A stretch of DNA of 64,000 bases from Prevotella sp. (GTDB taxonomy: Bacteria > Bacteroidota > Bacteroidia > Bacteroidales > Bacteroidaceae). Positions 27,998-35,725 of the stretch are shown one piece after another. The notes beneath the pieces are model-generated. The model worked only from the letters and a program-made list of their open reading frames with translations, ran no database searches and was not told the DNA's origin. Made by a program: the position numbers and the translations under genes. The DNA is taken from the NCBI GenBank assembly GCA_016287755.1, contig JAEEWT010000004.1:124001-188000 (forward strand). Direction: 5' to 3'. The stretch's first letter is position 1. Each line of letters starts with the position of its first letter.

Positions 27998-28552
27998 TCA
28001 ATCCTTCAATCTTTTACAGAGTTTCTTTCGCGTTCGGTAGAGTCGGTTTGCCAGTGCCTTCGCGTCAATACCAGTGATGTAGGCAATCTCTGTCAGTGGC
28101 CGGTCCTCGTAATAGTAGAGTGTCAGAAGCATCCTTTCGTCAGCTGGCAGCTCGTCGATCACTGCCTCCAGTCGTTGGATGCGCTCCTCGCGTCCAGTGG
28201 AAAGTTCTTTCTCCAGTTCTTCATCGCTGATATCCATCTGCCATTCCTGTCGATCTTCCATCGATACGATGAGTGGTCGTCGGCGTTTCAGGAAGTCGAG
28301 CGTCAGACGGTAACCGATGCGGCAAAGCCAAGTGGATAGCGATGCTTTATGGGCGTCGTAGCTGTCGATATGACTGAAGGCGCGGAGAAAGGTATCCTGT
28401 GTCAGCTCCTGGGCATCCATCACGTCAGGTACCTGTCTGACAATCATGGCAAAGACACGCTCTGCATAGTGACAAACCATCTCAGTCTGCCCCTCACGTC
28501 GTCCTGCCCTGACGGCATTCACGATTTCCTTCTCAGTCAACTCCAATCTCAC
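27998..28552 (-). CDS. ECF-family RNA polymerase sigma factor
   Basis: A 184-residue protein with both ECF domains. Region 2 reads DAQELTQDTFLRAFSHIDSYDAHKASLSTWLCRIGYRLTLDFLKRRR, and region 4 carries the helix-turn-helix (LPADERMLLTLYYYEDRPLTEIAYITGIDAKALANRLYRTRKKL). It directs RNA polymerase to a dedicated promoter set when released by its anti-sigma factor, probably the product of the next gene. It heads the - strand envelope operon and has its own promoter at 28643-28673. Confidence 0.93.
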   Translation of the reverse strand: MRLELTEKEIVNAVRAGRREGQTEMVCHYAERVFAMIVRQVPDVMDAQELTQDTFLRAFSHIDSYDAHKASLSTWLCRIGYRLTLDFLKRRRPLIVSMEDRQEWQMDISDEELEKELSTGREERIQRLEAVIDELPADERMLLTLYYYEDRPLTEIAYITGIDAKALANRLYRTRKKLCKRLKD

Positions 28553-28642
28553 TCGACTTCGTCCTTCTATCTGTTATACGACAAATTCCGAAAATTATCT
28601 CGCGTTTTTCCGATTTTTTTCGAAAACAATTCTTTTCAGCTG

Positions 28643-28682
28643 CAAAAATACCAAAGATTCCCTTATCATGCAAGAAAACCAT
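28643..28682 (-). promoter_or_regulatory. Promoter of the ECF sigma operon
   Basis: On the - strand TTG (plus 28671-28673) is 20 bp from TATTTTTG (plus 28643-28650). The TTG lies inside ATGGTTTTCTTGCA (plus 28669-28682), identical to the element in front of the TPR/TonB operon. The leader would be about 85 bases. Confidence 0.65.
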
Positions 28683-28757
28683 GGCTCTTTTTCCTTCCCC
28701 TTCGCATTTCCCTATTCGAAATAGGAAAAACTCCCCTCCGTTTTAGGAATTATCCTT

Positions 28758-28787
28758 TTGAAAAGCTACAAATAGTGCCTACCTTTG
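28758..28787 (+). promoter_or_regulatory. Promoter of the His/Arg-rich secreted protein gene
   Basis: TTG (28758-28760) is 19 bp from TACCTTTG (28780-28787), a full match to the -33/-7 pattern. The start codon is about 57 bp further on. The rest of the 292-bp gap between this gene and the divergent sigma gene is AT-rich without other features. Confidence 0.65.
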
Positions 28788-28844
28788 CCGATGTAAAAGA
28801 GATACAATCTCAATGATTAACATTAAAATATAGGAGATACGATT

Positions 28845-29468
28845 ATGAAGAAAATGATGTTCCTGGCAATGATGATGGCGATGACCATCACGGCCAACGC
28901 AATGAGCTATAGAGCAGCACGCAACGAAGCACTGTTCCTGAGTGATAAAATGGCTTATGAGTTGAATCTGACGGATGCCCAGTATGAAGCTGTTTACGAG
29001 ATCAATCTGGACTACCTGATGAGTGTGAACGGACGCGCTGATGTCTTCGGCCCTTGGTGGGATCGCCGCAACGCTGACCTCCGCTATGTGCTGACTACAT
29101 GGCAGTATGCAAGGTTCTTGGATCGTACCTACTTCTATCGCCCGGTTACTTGGCGCAACGGAGGGTTGATCATCCATGTATATAGCCACTACGACAGGGC
29201 ACGTTTCTACAGACATCACCCAACGGTGTATGTAACCTACAGGGGAGGGCACAACCGCAAGCCGAGTCACTTCTATGCCAATAGAAGACTGGCAAAGCCA
29301 GCACCTGCACCCGCTGTTCGTCACCACAACCCGCCGAAGCACGACAAGGTAGTGGGCGGTCCGCACCACGCACCGAAGCACGACAAGGCAGTGAGAGGTT
29401 CGCATCACGTGATTGCAAAGAACACTCCAGCCCACCGTGGTCCGGGTCACGACAGAGGTCGCCGTTAG
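28845..29468 (+). CDS. Small secreted His/Arg-rich protein
   Basis: A 207-residue protein with a signal peptide (cleavage after ANA) and a compact N-terminal part (LNLTDAQYEAVYEINLDYLMSVNGRADVFGPWWDRR). The C-terminal third is strongly basic with histidines: a near repeat PPKHDKVVGGPHH/APKHDKAVRGSHH and the end HRGPGHDRGRR. The LTDAQ..A.YEIN segment recalls short helical motifs of small periplasmic stress proteins, but I do not recognise the family. The His-rich tail could bind metal or nucleic acid. It is divergent from the ECF sigma gene with its own canonical promoter. Confidence 0.72.
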   Translation: MKKMMFLAMMMAMTITANAMSYRAARNEALFLSDKMAYELNLTDAQYEAVYEINLDYLMSVNGRADVFGPWWDRRNADLRYVLTTWQYARFLDRTYFYRPVTWRNGGLIIHVYSHYDRARFYRHHPTVYVTYRGGHNRKPSHFYANRRLAKPAPAPAVRHHNPPKHDKVVGGPHHAPKHDKAVRGSHHVIAKNTPAHRGPGHDRGRR

Positions 29469-29508
29469 TTTGTACTCCCTCTATATATGCCTCGTAAGAG
29501 GACTCAGG

Positions 29509-29535
29509 GGAACTCCAGTAATGGGGTTCCCTTTC
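29509..29535 (+). terminator. Hairpin terminator
   Basis: GGGAACTCC (29509-29517) pairs with GGGGTTCCC (29524-29532) with one G-T pair and a 6-base loop, followed by TTTCTTATT. It lies between two convergent genes and ends the + strand secreted-protein gene. Confidence 0.65.
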
Positions 29536-30483
29536 TTATTGTAGGAAACGGTTGGCTCTGAGCTCCATGTTCTCTTGCAGCTGCTGGCGATAGAGCCAAA
29601 TCTCGCGGGTATGGTAGTTGCCCTCTATTCCCAACAACGGTAGCATATAGTCTTTGGCCGTATAGCCTTCTACCATCAGCAAACCTGTAGCCGTGTCGAG
29701 ATGAATCGTCATGGTGTCTTTCTTTTGTTCGGATACTGGCAATAGCGGTGAAGGCTCGGTAATCAGTGTAGCCATTGTGCTATCTGTACGCCAGTTTACG
29801 GGATTGATGGCCAGGTTGCTCTTTTCCCATCCTCGCATCACACAATCCTTGTCGCGCACTGAATTGTAGCAGATGGTAACACCAGTATCGTCTGCACCCT
29901 TGGCAGCCACAATATGTGGATGGGTTTCTGTTACGGATATACCGATGGCGTAGGCCGCAATCATCCGTTGGAAGGTATCCTCATTCATCTCCTTTAGCAG
30001 TTCCATCATGATGTGGGCACCCTGACTGAATCCCGCCAGAATGAACGGTCGTCCATGATTGTAATGCGCCAGGTAATAAGCAAAAGCCTGTCGTACATCA
30101 TCCAATGCCAACGGCATGCGTATGGCCGCCACGCTGTCGTTCTCGAAACTCTGCAGCGAACACTGCCGGTAGTAGGGCGAATAGTAGTTCAATCTACCGC
30201 TCAGCAGTGTATCTACGCCCAGCATTTCTCCATAGAGTGGAGCCCTCAGACTGTCGTTATGGGTGTCGGCATAATGACAGGTTTCACCTGTGGACAGCAT
30301 ATAGTCGCCCGTTTCGGTGGAAATAATGTAGAACACATCGGCCGCTGCATCACGGTTGGTTATATACCATTGCGTTGAATCCTTATAATCAGGCACGGCA
30401 GGAATCCATTCGCTCTCCACCATCTTCTTCTGGCACGAGGCACATAATCCACACGCTACCAGTGCCACCAACAAATACTTCAT
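29536..30483 (-). CDS. DUF3089 alpha/beta-hydrolase-like lipoprotein
   Basis: About 315 residues from the ATG at 30483 (MKYLLVALVACGLCASC), a signal peptide with lipobox CASC; a second ATG five codons upstream is possible. The DUF3089 pattern is visible: WYITNRDAAADVFYIISTE, then the nucleophile elbow GFSQG with Ser153 in FILAGFSQGAHIMMELL. The family is predicted to be lipase- or esterase-like, and the substrate is unknown. It is divergent from the exonuclease gene and shares with it the symmetric promoter at 30521-30558. Confidence 0.8.
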   Translation of the reverse strand: MKYLLVALVACGLCASCQKKMVESEWIPAVPDYKDSTQWYITNRDAAADVFYIISTETGDYMLSTGETCHYADTHNDSLRAPLYGEMLGVDTLLSGRLNYYSPYYRQCSLQSFENDSVAAIRMPLALDDVRQAFAYYLAHYNHGRPFILAGFSQGAHIMMELLKEMNEDTFQRMIAAYAIGISVTETHPHIVAAKGADDTGVTICYNSVRDKDCVMRGWEKSNLAINPVNWRTDSTMATLITEPSPLLPVSEQKKDTMTIHLDTATGLLMVEGYTAKDYMLPLLGIEGNYHTREIWLYRQQLQENMELRANRFLQ

Positions 30484-30520
30484 ATAGCAATTATTCACGA
30501 TTACTTGTTAAATTTGAGTG

Positions 30521-30558
30521 CAAATATACCGATATTTCCACAATAATCCGTATCTTTG
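30521..30558. promoter_or_regulatory. Symmetric divergent promoter A (22-bp spacing)
   Basis: CAAATATA (30521-30528) is TATATTTG on the - strand, facing the DUF3089 gene. TATCTTTG (30551-30558) faces the exonuclease gene. The two -7 boxes point outward and are exactly 22 bp apart. The same arrangement recurs at 32778, 36026 and 37339. Confidence 0.6.
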
Positions 30559-30586
30559 AACCGAATTTTACAGAGAGGTAATATCT

Positions 30587-31138
30587 ATGATCAGGGATTT
30601 CATCGCCATCGACTTTGAAACAGCTAACCAGCATCCGTCCAGCGTATGCTCCGTGGGAGTGGTTATGGTGCGCGATGGACAGATTGTAGATACGTTCTAT
30701 AGTCTGATACAGCCTGAGCCGAACTACTATACGTATTTCTGTCAGCGGGTACATGGCATTACCCAGAACGATACAGATGATGCGCCAGTGTTCTCTAAGG
30801 TATGGCAACAATTGGAAGAACGTATCGCTGAAGTGTTCTTCCCTGATTTACAGTCAACAGAGGAAAGGAGATATATGATAGCCATGCTACCTTTCGTCGC
30901 TCATAATGCATGCTTTGATGAAAGCTGCTTGAAAGCAGTGTTCAAGGTATATCAGATGGACTATCCCGACTATCGCTTCTATGACACCCTGACTGCTTCC
31001 CGACGCCAATTCGGACAGTCGTTGCCGAATCATCAGTTACATACCGTGGCTGCAGCCTGTGGGTTCGACCTACAGCATCATCACCACGCGTTGGCAGATG
31101 CCGAAGCCTGCGCAGCCATCGCGTTATACATCCTGTAG
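30587..31138 (+). CDS. DnaQ-family 3'-5' exonuclease
   Basis: A 183-residue single-domain protein with the three DEDDh exonuclease motifs: FIAIDFETA (Asp9, Glu11), AHNACFDESCL, and HHALADAEACA with the final catalytic His and Asp. It resembles the epsilon proofreading domain but is encoded apart from polymerase genes. Standalone members trim DNA or RNA ends, and which one acts here is unknown. It is convergent with the DUF4491 gene, leaving only 2 bp between stop codons. Confidence 0.88.
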   Translation: MIRDFIAIDFETANQHPSSVCSVGVVMVRDGQIVDTFYSLIQPEPNYYTYFCQRVHGITQNDTDDAPVFSKVWQQLEERIAEVFFPDLQSTEERRYMIAMLPFVAHNACFDESCLKAVFKVYQMDYPDYRFYDTLTASRRQFGQSLPNHQLHTVAAACGFDLQHHHHALADAEACAAIALYIL

Positions 31139-31140
31139 GA

Positions 31141-31428
31141 TCAATATTTACGCTTGGGGTTCTTGGGGAACCAGCCCTTTTCAACACGCTTCTTCTGGTG
31201 GAAGAGTTCACCTATTCCCCATAGAGCAGAAGCACCGAATACTCCCACAATGGCAGAAACAAGGGTGTTCTCAATGAACAGCGCACCAATGATTGACGCC
31301 AATCCAATAATCAGATATACAATCCAGGGGCGTGTTCCCCAATAATACTCTGTCTTGATAACTATTGGATGCCATATACCTATGGTTAGAAAGGTGCATA
31401 CAGCAATGATAATTCCTGTGAAATACAT
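31141..31428 (-). CDS. DUF4491 small membrane protein
   Basis: About 95 residues from the ATG at 31428 (a TTG two codons earlier is less likely). It has three hydrophobic segments: MYFTGIIIAVCTFLTIGIWHPIVIK, WIVYLIIGLASIIGALF and a third, then a basic tail ending NPKRKY. The opening YFTGI...GIWHPIVIK-EYYWG is typical of the DUF4491 family in Bacteroidota, whose function is unknown. It lies 37 bp downstream of the GNAT gene on the same strand. Confidence 0.78.
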   Translation of the reverse strand: MYFTGIIIAVCTFLTIGIWHPIVIKTEYYWGTRPWIVYLIIGLASIIGALFIENTLVSAIVGVFGASALWGIGELFHQKKRVEKGWFPKNPKRKY

Positions 31429-31465
31429 TGTCAAATATTTTATATGTTCGTTTAATCTATCTTTG

Positions 31466-31942
31466 TTATACGATTCTACAGATCATCAAGTACTCTTCAT
31501 CACGATCGAGTACAATCTCGAAGCCTACTCTCTGATACATGCGGACGGCTCTGTTTTCTTTTTGAACAGATAGCGAGACTTGTTTATATCCGCATCTACG
31601 TAACCATTCGAGCATACTTTTCATCATCTCTGTTCCAATGCCTTTTCCGCGATAGTCAGCATATAGAGCTATGGCTAGCGAAGGTGTCTCGTCGTTTACA
31701 TGACCGTAGTCGTGCATGATTCTCGTCCATACTGCACCGACAACAGTTCCGTTCACTTCAGCCACAAGACATTTGTCATCGGGACTCTGACCGAAATCTT
31801 TGATATAGACCTGCAAGGCTTCATCTTGAAGAATTGATCTTGGTGGAGCCTCCATACCCTGAGGTATATAAATGGCCTCGTATAGAAAATCTTCCAACAA
31901 AGGAATCTCTTCTTTTCTTATTTCTCTGATGATCCTACACAT
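31466..31942 (-). CDS. GNAT-family N-acetyltransferase
   Basis: A 158-residue protein with the GNAT fold: the acetyl-CoA pyrophosphate loop YRGKGIGTEMM (Q/RxxGxG/A type) near residue 95, followed by LEWLRRCGYKQVSLSVQKENRAVRMYQRVGFEIV. Family members move an acetyl group from acetyl-CoA to an amine; the substrate is not evident. It lies 16 bp downstream of the barrel-protein gene in the same direction, and the DUF4491 gene follows, so the three may be co-transcribed. Confidence 0.85.
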   Translation of the reverse strand: MCRIIREIRKEEIPLLEDFLYEAIYIPQGMEAPPRSILQDEALQVYIKDFGQSPDDKCLVAEVNGTVVGAVWTRIMHDYGHVNDETPSLAIALYADYRGKGIGTEMMKSMLEWLRRCGYKQVSLSVQKENRAVRMYQRVGFEIVLDRDEEYLMICRIV

Positions 31943-31958
31943 GTTGCCTTCAATTGTT

Positions 31959-32720
31959 TTAGCTTGCTTTTGATGAAATCAATGAGTAGATTATCCACAT
32001 CAGGTTGTTTTGGGCTTTCTCCGAAACAGGTTTGACAGGAAAGTCGATTTTCAAACCTAACGAAATGCAACGGCGGTGGTTACGTTCATCGATACCTATC
32101 ATCTTACCAGTCATTGGTCCGTCGGTGAAATACAGCTGCGCCTTGTTGCTTCCCCATAGTCCAAAGCGGAGATCATAATCCACGCAGAGTGACACACTAC
32201 TGAAGAGGTGCACATCGATGCCAATATTTGGCGATAAACTCAAAGCTGGACATGACACATCATAGTTCAACAATCCATGAGAGCCAGGATAACCTTGTTC
32301 AACCAGAATAGTAGATTTTCCTATTTGATGTCCCAGATTAAGACAGTTGGTATAAACAGAAGCACCTATATGAGGCTGGAAGATCCATTTCTTAGGGAAG
32401 AAATAGTATTTTGCACCTGCACTGATGCCCAACATGTTCACCTTCTTCAAACCGATACCGTTAGATTTGCTGGTATACAATCCTTGTTGTTCAAAGACAA
32501 GTCCTCCTGAAAGGGCAAGTCGTTGAGACAACCAATAGTCGGCAGATACATAGTAGGCATTACCTTCATCCTCCGACTCATACTTATCTCCACCTTCATA
32601 CCTGTTTTCCAACATCTGTATTCCGCCGAAGCCTGCTTGTAATGACCATTGTTTTTTTTCTTGCCCGAATGTTGGGAGAATGCAGAGGGTAATCATAGCT
32701 GATGATAAAACCCTTTTCAT
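31959..32720 (-). CDS. Outer membrane beta-barrel protein
   Basis: About 253 residues from the ATG at 32720 (MKRVLSSAMITLCILPTFGQ), chosen because it starts a signal peptide and lies 58 bp inside the promoter box; the open frame upstream crosses the promoter and the divergent gene. The mature part has alternating strands (WSLQAGFGGIQML, YYVSADYWLSQRLALSGGLVFE, GISAGAKYYFFPKKWIFQPHIGASVY), typical of 8-stranded OmpA/OmpW-like barrels in Bacteroidota. The ligand is unknown. It shares the symmetric promoter at 32778-32815 with the LOG-like gene. Confidence 0.72.
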   Translation of the reverse strand: MKRVLSSAMITLCILPTFGQEKKQWSLQAGFGGIQMLENRYEGGDKYESEDEGNAYYVSADYWLSQRLALSGGLVFEQQGLYTSKSNGIGLKKVNMLGISAGAKYYFFPKKWIFQPHIGASVYTNCLNLGHQIGKSTILVEQGYPGSHGLLNYDVSCPALSLSPNIGIDVHLFSSVSLCVDYDLRFGLWGSNKAQLYFTDGPMTGKMIGIDERNHRRCISLGLKIDFPVKPVSEKAQNNLMWIIYSLISSKAS

Positions 32721-32777
32721 CTTATGAGTGAATAATATCATTCTATATAATTCTTTGTCAGATTTCAAAATTGAGTG

Positions 32778-32815
32778 CAAAAATACGAATAATTGCGGAA
32801 TAATCCTTATATTTG
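32778..32815. promoter_or_regulatory. Symmetric divergent promoter B (22-bp spacing)
   Basis: CAAAAATA (32778-32785, read TATTTTTG on the - strand) and TATATTTG (32808-32815) face outward with 22 bp between them. The left flank TTGAGTGCAAA and the centre AATAATCC are also shared with promoter A at 30521. Confidence 0.6.
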
Positions 32816-32859
32816 CAACAAGATTTATGTGTATTTTGATAAGGAAGAAGTAATAAGAT

Positions 32860-33843
32860 ATGATTTCTAATCCAGACATAGGGAAAGTGGACGGACTGGT
32901 GGAGTGGTTGAAGACTGTTCCATACGATGTGCTTCGACATGGACAACTATACAATGCCGAGGAACTGTATAAGGGATATGAACCCTCGACCGATGAGGAG
33001 AAAGATAGGGCATCGTTTGCAAACTGCTTCGACAGTAGGGTGTATCAACATTTTATGACTCAGGGTCAGATTGCCAAGGATATGAAAGAGTCGGTGGCTC
33101 GCACCATTCACGACCATGGCATTCACACTGCACTCAAGGCATTTCTTGCCGAGCACGATCCCCGACGTTGCATCGGTATCATGGGTGGACATGCATTGCT
33201 GCGTACCGACCCTATGTTCTCGTCGGTTACGATGCTGAGCAAACATCTTACCGAGGAGGGCTTCTACATGGTGAGCGGGGGAGGACCTGGAGCGATGGAG
33301 GCCACCCACCTGGGCGCATGGATGGCTGGTCGTACAGATGAAGAGGCGCAAGAGGCTATCCGCATTCTTGCAGCTGCTGCCACCTCATTCAAGGACCAGA
33401 AATGGGTGTCGTCGGCACTTGAGGTGATGCGCCGCTATCCACAAACACGGTATGTGAGTCTTGGCATACCTACTTGGCTTTATGGTCATGAACCTTCTAC
33501 ACCCTTTGCCACACATATAGCCAAGTATTTTGCCAACTGCATTCGCGAAGATACCATCCTGACCATTGCCTATGGTGGCATCATCTATACCCCGGGTAGT
33601 GCTGGAACCTTACAGGAGATCTTCCAGAACGCCGTACAGGATCACTACCTGTCGTTCGGCTTCGCCAGTCCGATGGTGTTTATGGGTAAGAAGTACTGGT
33701 CGGAAGATGTTCCCGTGTACCCCTTGATGCAATACATGATGGAAACAGGGCGTTACAAGAACCTCCTGCTTACACTCACTGATGACCCCAAGGAGATAGT
33801 AGATGTATTGAAGGATTTTCAAAAGACAATATCTAATGAGTAA
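32860..33843 (+). CDS. LOG-like Rossmann-fold nucleotide-binding protein
   Basis: A 327-residue protein. The central part has the TIGR00730/LOG fold signature: GIMGGHALLRTDP, SGGGPGAMEATHLGAW and YTPGSAGTLQEIFQNAVQDHY. The last corresponds to the catalytic PGGxGTxxE motif with Ser replacing the second Gly. LOG proteins cleave nucleoside monophosphates to base and ribose 5-phosphate. This longer version has an extra ~130-residue N-terminal part and is found as a separate group in Bacteroidota and Actinobacteria. Whether the altered motif is active is not known. Confidence 0.75.
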   Translation: MISNPDIGKVDGLVEWLKTVPYDVLRHGQLYNAEELYKGYEPSTDEEKDRASFANCFDSRVYQHFMTQGQIAKDMKESVARTIHDHGIHTALKAFLAEHDPRRCIGIMGGHALLRTDPMFSSVTMLSKHLTEEGFYMVSGGGPGAMEATHLGAWMAGRTDEEAQEAIRILAAAATSFKDQKWVSSALEVMRRYPQTRYVSLGIPTWLYGHEPSTPFATHIAKYFANCIREDTILTIAYGGIIYTPGSAGTLQEIFQNAVQDHYLSFGFASPMVFMGKKYWSEDVPVYPLMQYMMETGRYKNLLLTLTDDPKEIVDVLKDFQKTISNE

Positions 33844-33862
33844 TCACTGGACAATAAATGAT

Positions 33863-33888
33863 GGTTTCCTCATTGGAGGAGGCCTTTT
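33863..33888 (+). terminator. Possible weak terminator hairpin
   Basis: GGTTTCCTC (33863-33871) can pair with GAGGAGGCC (33876-33884) with two G-T pairs and a 4-base loop, followed by TTTTCTTT. It lies between the LOG gene and msrA, so it could separate them. Confidence 0.35.
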
Positions 33889-33909
33889 CTTTACAGGAGA
33901 AGATAATAA

Positions 33910-34428
33910 ATGAAGGAAAAAGAGATTTACCTTGCTGGAGGATGTTTCTGGGGAACAGAGCATTACTTCAAACAAATTGAGGGTGTAATTGAGACGGAAG
34001 TGGGCTTTGCAAACGGTCATACGGAAAACCCTACATATAAGGAGGTATATACTGATACAACAGGATATGCTGAGACAGTACACGTTAGGTACAATCCTGA
34101 TGTGGTTAGCCTGTCATTCCTGCTGCAGATGTTCTTCAAGGCCATCGATCCGACAAGTCTTAACAAGCAGGGGCATGATGAAGGTACTCGCTATCGTACG
34201 GGTGTCTACTATATCGACCCAGCTGATCTGCCCGTCATCGAGAAAGTGTTTGCCGAAGAACAAAAGAACTATCAGCAACCCTTGGCCGTGGAGAAACTAC
34301 CTTTGCAGAACTTCTATACGGCAGAAGAGTATCACCAAGACTATCTCGACAAGAATCCTGAAGGTTATTGTCATCTGCCTCTATCACTGTTTGAGTTCGC
34401 CAAACAAGCCAAGGAAAAGAAGTTATAA
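33910..34428 (+). CDS. msrA: Peptide-methionine (S)-S-oxide reductase MsrA
   Basis: A 172-residue single-domain MsrA with the catalytic motif GGCFWGTE (Cys12), then EVGFANGHTENPTYKEVYTDTTGYAE and DPTSLNKQGHDEGTRYRTGVYY. It repairs oxidised methionine residues using thioredoxin. No MsrB is fused. There is no second Cys near the C-terminus, so the resolving cysteine must be elsewhere or replaced by an external reductant. The DKNYY membrane gene follows after a conserved leader-like spacer. Confidence 0.94.
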   Translation: MKEKEIYLAGGCFWGTEHYFKQIEGVIETEVGFANGHTENPTYKEVYTDTTGYAETVHVRYNPDVVSLSFLLQMFFKAIDPTSLNKQGHDEGTRYRTGVYYIDPADLPVIEKVFAEEQKNYQQPLAVEKLPLQNFYTAEEYHQDYLDKNPEGYCHLPLSLFEFAKQAKEKKL

Positions 34429-34439
34429 AGGAATTGTTT

Positions 34440-34549
34440 CTGTACCGCACCATCTTTATGGCTAGTGGTTAGTATAATTTAACGTCAGTCGGTGCGATAT
34501 ATACGCAGATTCGCGTATAATAGATAGAAACATTGACAACAATATCGAA
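34440..34549 (+). promoter_or_regulatory. Conserved leader/regulatory element, copy 1
   Basis: The spacer between msrA and the membrane DKNYY gene matches, in the same orientation toward the gene, the region upstream of the membrane protein gene at 37.2 kb. In the core (34473-34543 against 37271-37201, reversed) I count about 62 of 71 identical bases. It contains a hairpin TATACGC-AGATTC-GCGTATA and the constant tail GTATAATAGATAGAAA. Similarity continues to the start codons, where the aligned ATG is the one at 34559. Confidence 0.7.
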
Positions 34550-35704
34550 ATGAAAACGATGAAACTCAAAGGACTGATTGCCCGTATCCTAGGCGATCAT
34601 CCAACTTCAAACCAGGAAACAGTTTTCTGGTTTATGCTCCTATTGCTGTTGTTTTGGCCAATAGGTGCCTTCGTGTCCATGTTCTTCTTCGATGTTCCCA
34701 TCCAATCCTTCATTGACGGGGCTTGTCGCATGGGTGCGGCACTGACAATTTGGCTTTATCCCCTCTACCTGTTTCCATTGATGAGATTATGGTTCCAGTT
34801 TTCCAAACATTTGAAAACGGCATGGCTCTTTTATTTCTGTCCACTAATACCCGTGGCTATATTCTTCCTATTTGCAACAGTCGCATCAAGAGCCTCGTTC
34901 AGAGATATAAGCGAAGACTATGCAACTGACAAGAATCATTTATGGTACAACGGAGCCGACATGGGCAGTTTCAAGCGGATAGGCAATTGTTGGGCAATGG
35001 ACAAAAAGAATGTATATTATATGGGTATAGAGGCCGAAGTCGGGAAAAATACTGTGCCCATCGGTGATTACCATACATTCCGTACTTTGAATGACTCTTA
35101 CGCTGCCGATGCCAAATATGTCTATTACCAGAACAAAATAGTGGAAGGGGCAGATCCTGAGACTTTCGTTCCACTAAAAGGTGAACCACATTATGGACAA
35201 GACAAGAATCGCGTCTATTGCAAGGCACGCGGATCATCAATACGAAGCCTGAATCAGTTGAAGCATAAGAACATGAAAGATGGATTGCGTAACGCTTTCC
35301 ATACGGATGGCAAAACGGTATATAATCCTGAACTGATGGCAATGCCTGAAGGTACAGACTTTGCAACCATCCATAAAGTGGAACGTTATCGTGACTGGTA
35401 TGCAGACAGCAAGCATGTATACTACGAAAACCGTCTGCTACCAGGAGCTAACCCGCAAACATTCAAGGTTTTTCCTAGTCATTACGTTTCAGAGAGACAC
35501 GTAACAGACAATAATAAGGATATTGATTATTCGCACGACGGAAACCATGTATATTACCGTGATTCGCTGATGCAAGACGCTGATATTTCCTCATTCATCT
35601 GCGGTTATGACTTTGTTGATTCGACAGGATTTGCTTTCGACAAAAACCGGTATTATGAGGGAAGTCCTAATCCTCGACTTGAACAATTGCGCAGAAACAA
35701 ATGA
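34550..35704 (+). CDS. Membrane-anchored DKNYY-repeat protein
   Basis: A 384-residue protein. The N-terminal ~115 residues hold three hydrophobic helices (WFMLLLLLFWPIGAFVSMFFF, LTIWLYPLYLFPLM and LFYFCPLIPVAIFFLFATV). The outer part has five or six DKNYY-type repeats (YATDKNHLWYNG, YAADAKYVYYQNKIVEGADPETF, YADSKHVYYENRLLPGANPQTF, YSHDGNHVYYRDSLMQDADISSF). The repeats probably face the periplasm, and their role is unknown. The start could be 34550 or the ATG at 34559; the conserved leader favours 34559. It may be transcribed from the msrA promoter. Confidence 0.72.
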   Translation: MKTMKLKGLIARILGDHPTSNQETVFWFMLLLLLFWPIGAFVSMFFFDVPIQSFIDGACRMGAALTIWLYPLYLFPLMRLWFQFSKHLKTAWLFYFCPLIPVAIFFLFATVASRASFRDISEDYATDKNHLWYNGADMGSFKRIGNCWAMDKKNVYYMGIEAEVGKNTVPIGDYHTFRTLNDSYAADAKYVYYQNKIVEGADPETFVPLKGEPHYGQDKNRVYCKARGSSIRSLNQLKHKNMKDGLRNAFHTDGKTVYNPELMAMPEGTDFATIHKVERYRDWYADSKHVYYENRLLPGANPQTFKVFPSHYVSERHVTDNNKDIDYSHDGNHVYYRDSLMQDADISSFICGYDFVDSTGFAFDKNRYYEGSPNPRLEQLRRNK

Positions 35705-35725
35705 ATAGTAGATTCACAGGATCCA

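Noticed and set aside
31430..31480. A third copy of the TCGTATAA-AGATAG tail near the DUF4491 gene
   Set aside because: The match is short and most of it is the coding end of the GNAT gene, so I could not separate it from chance.
32721..32954. A longer N-terminus for the outer membrane barrel protein
   Set aside because: The extension would cross promoter B and the divergent gene, and the signal peptide begins at 32720.
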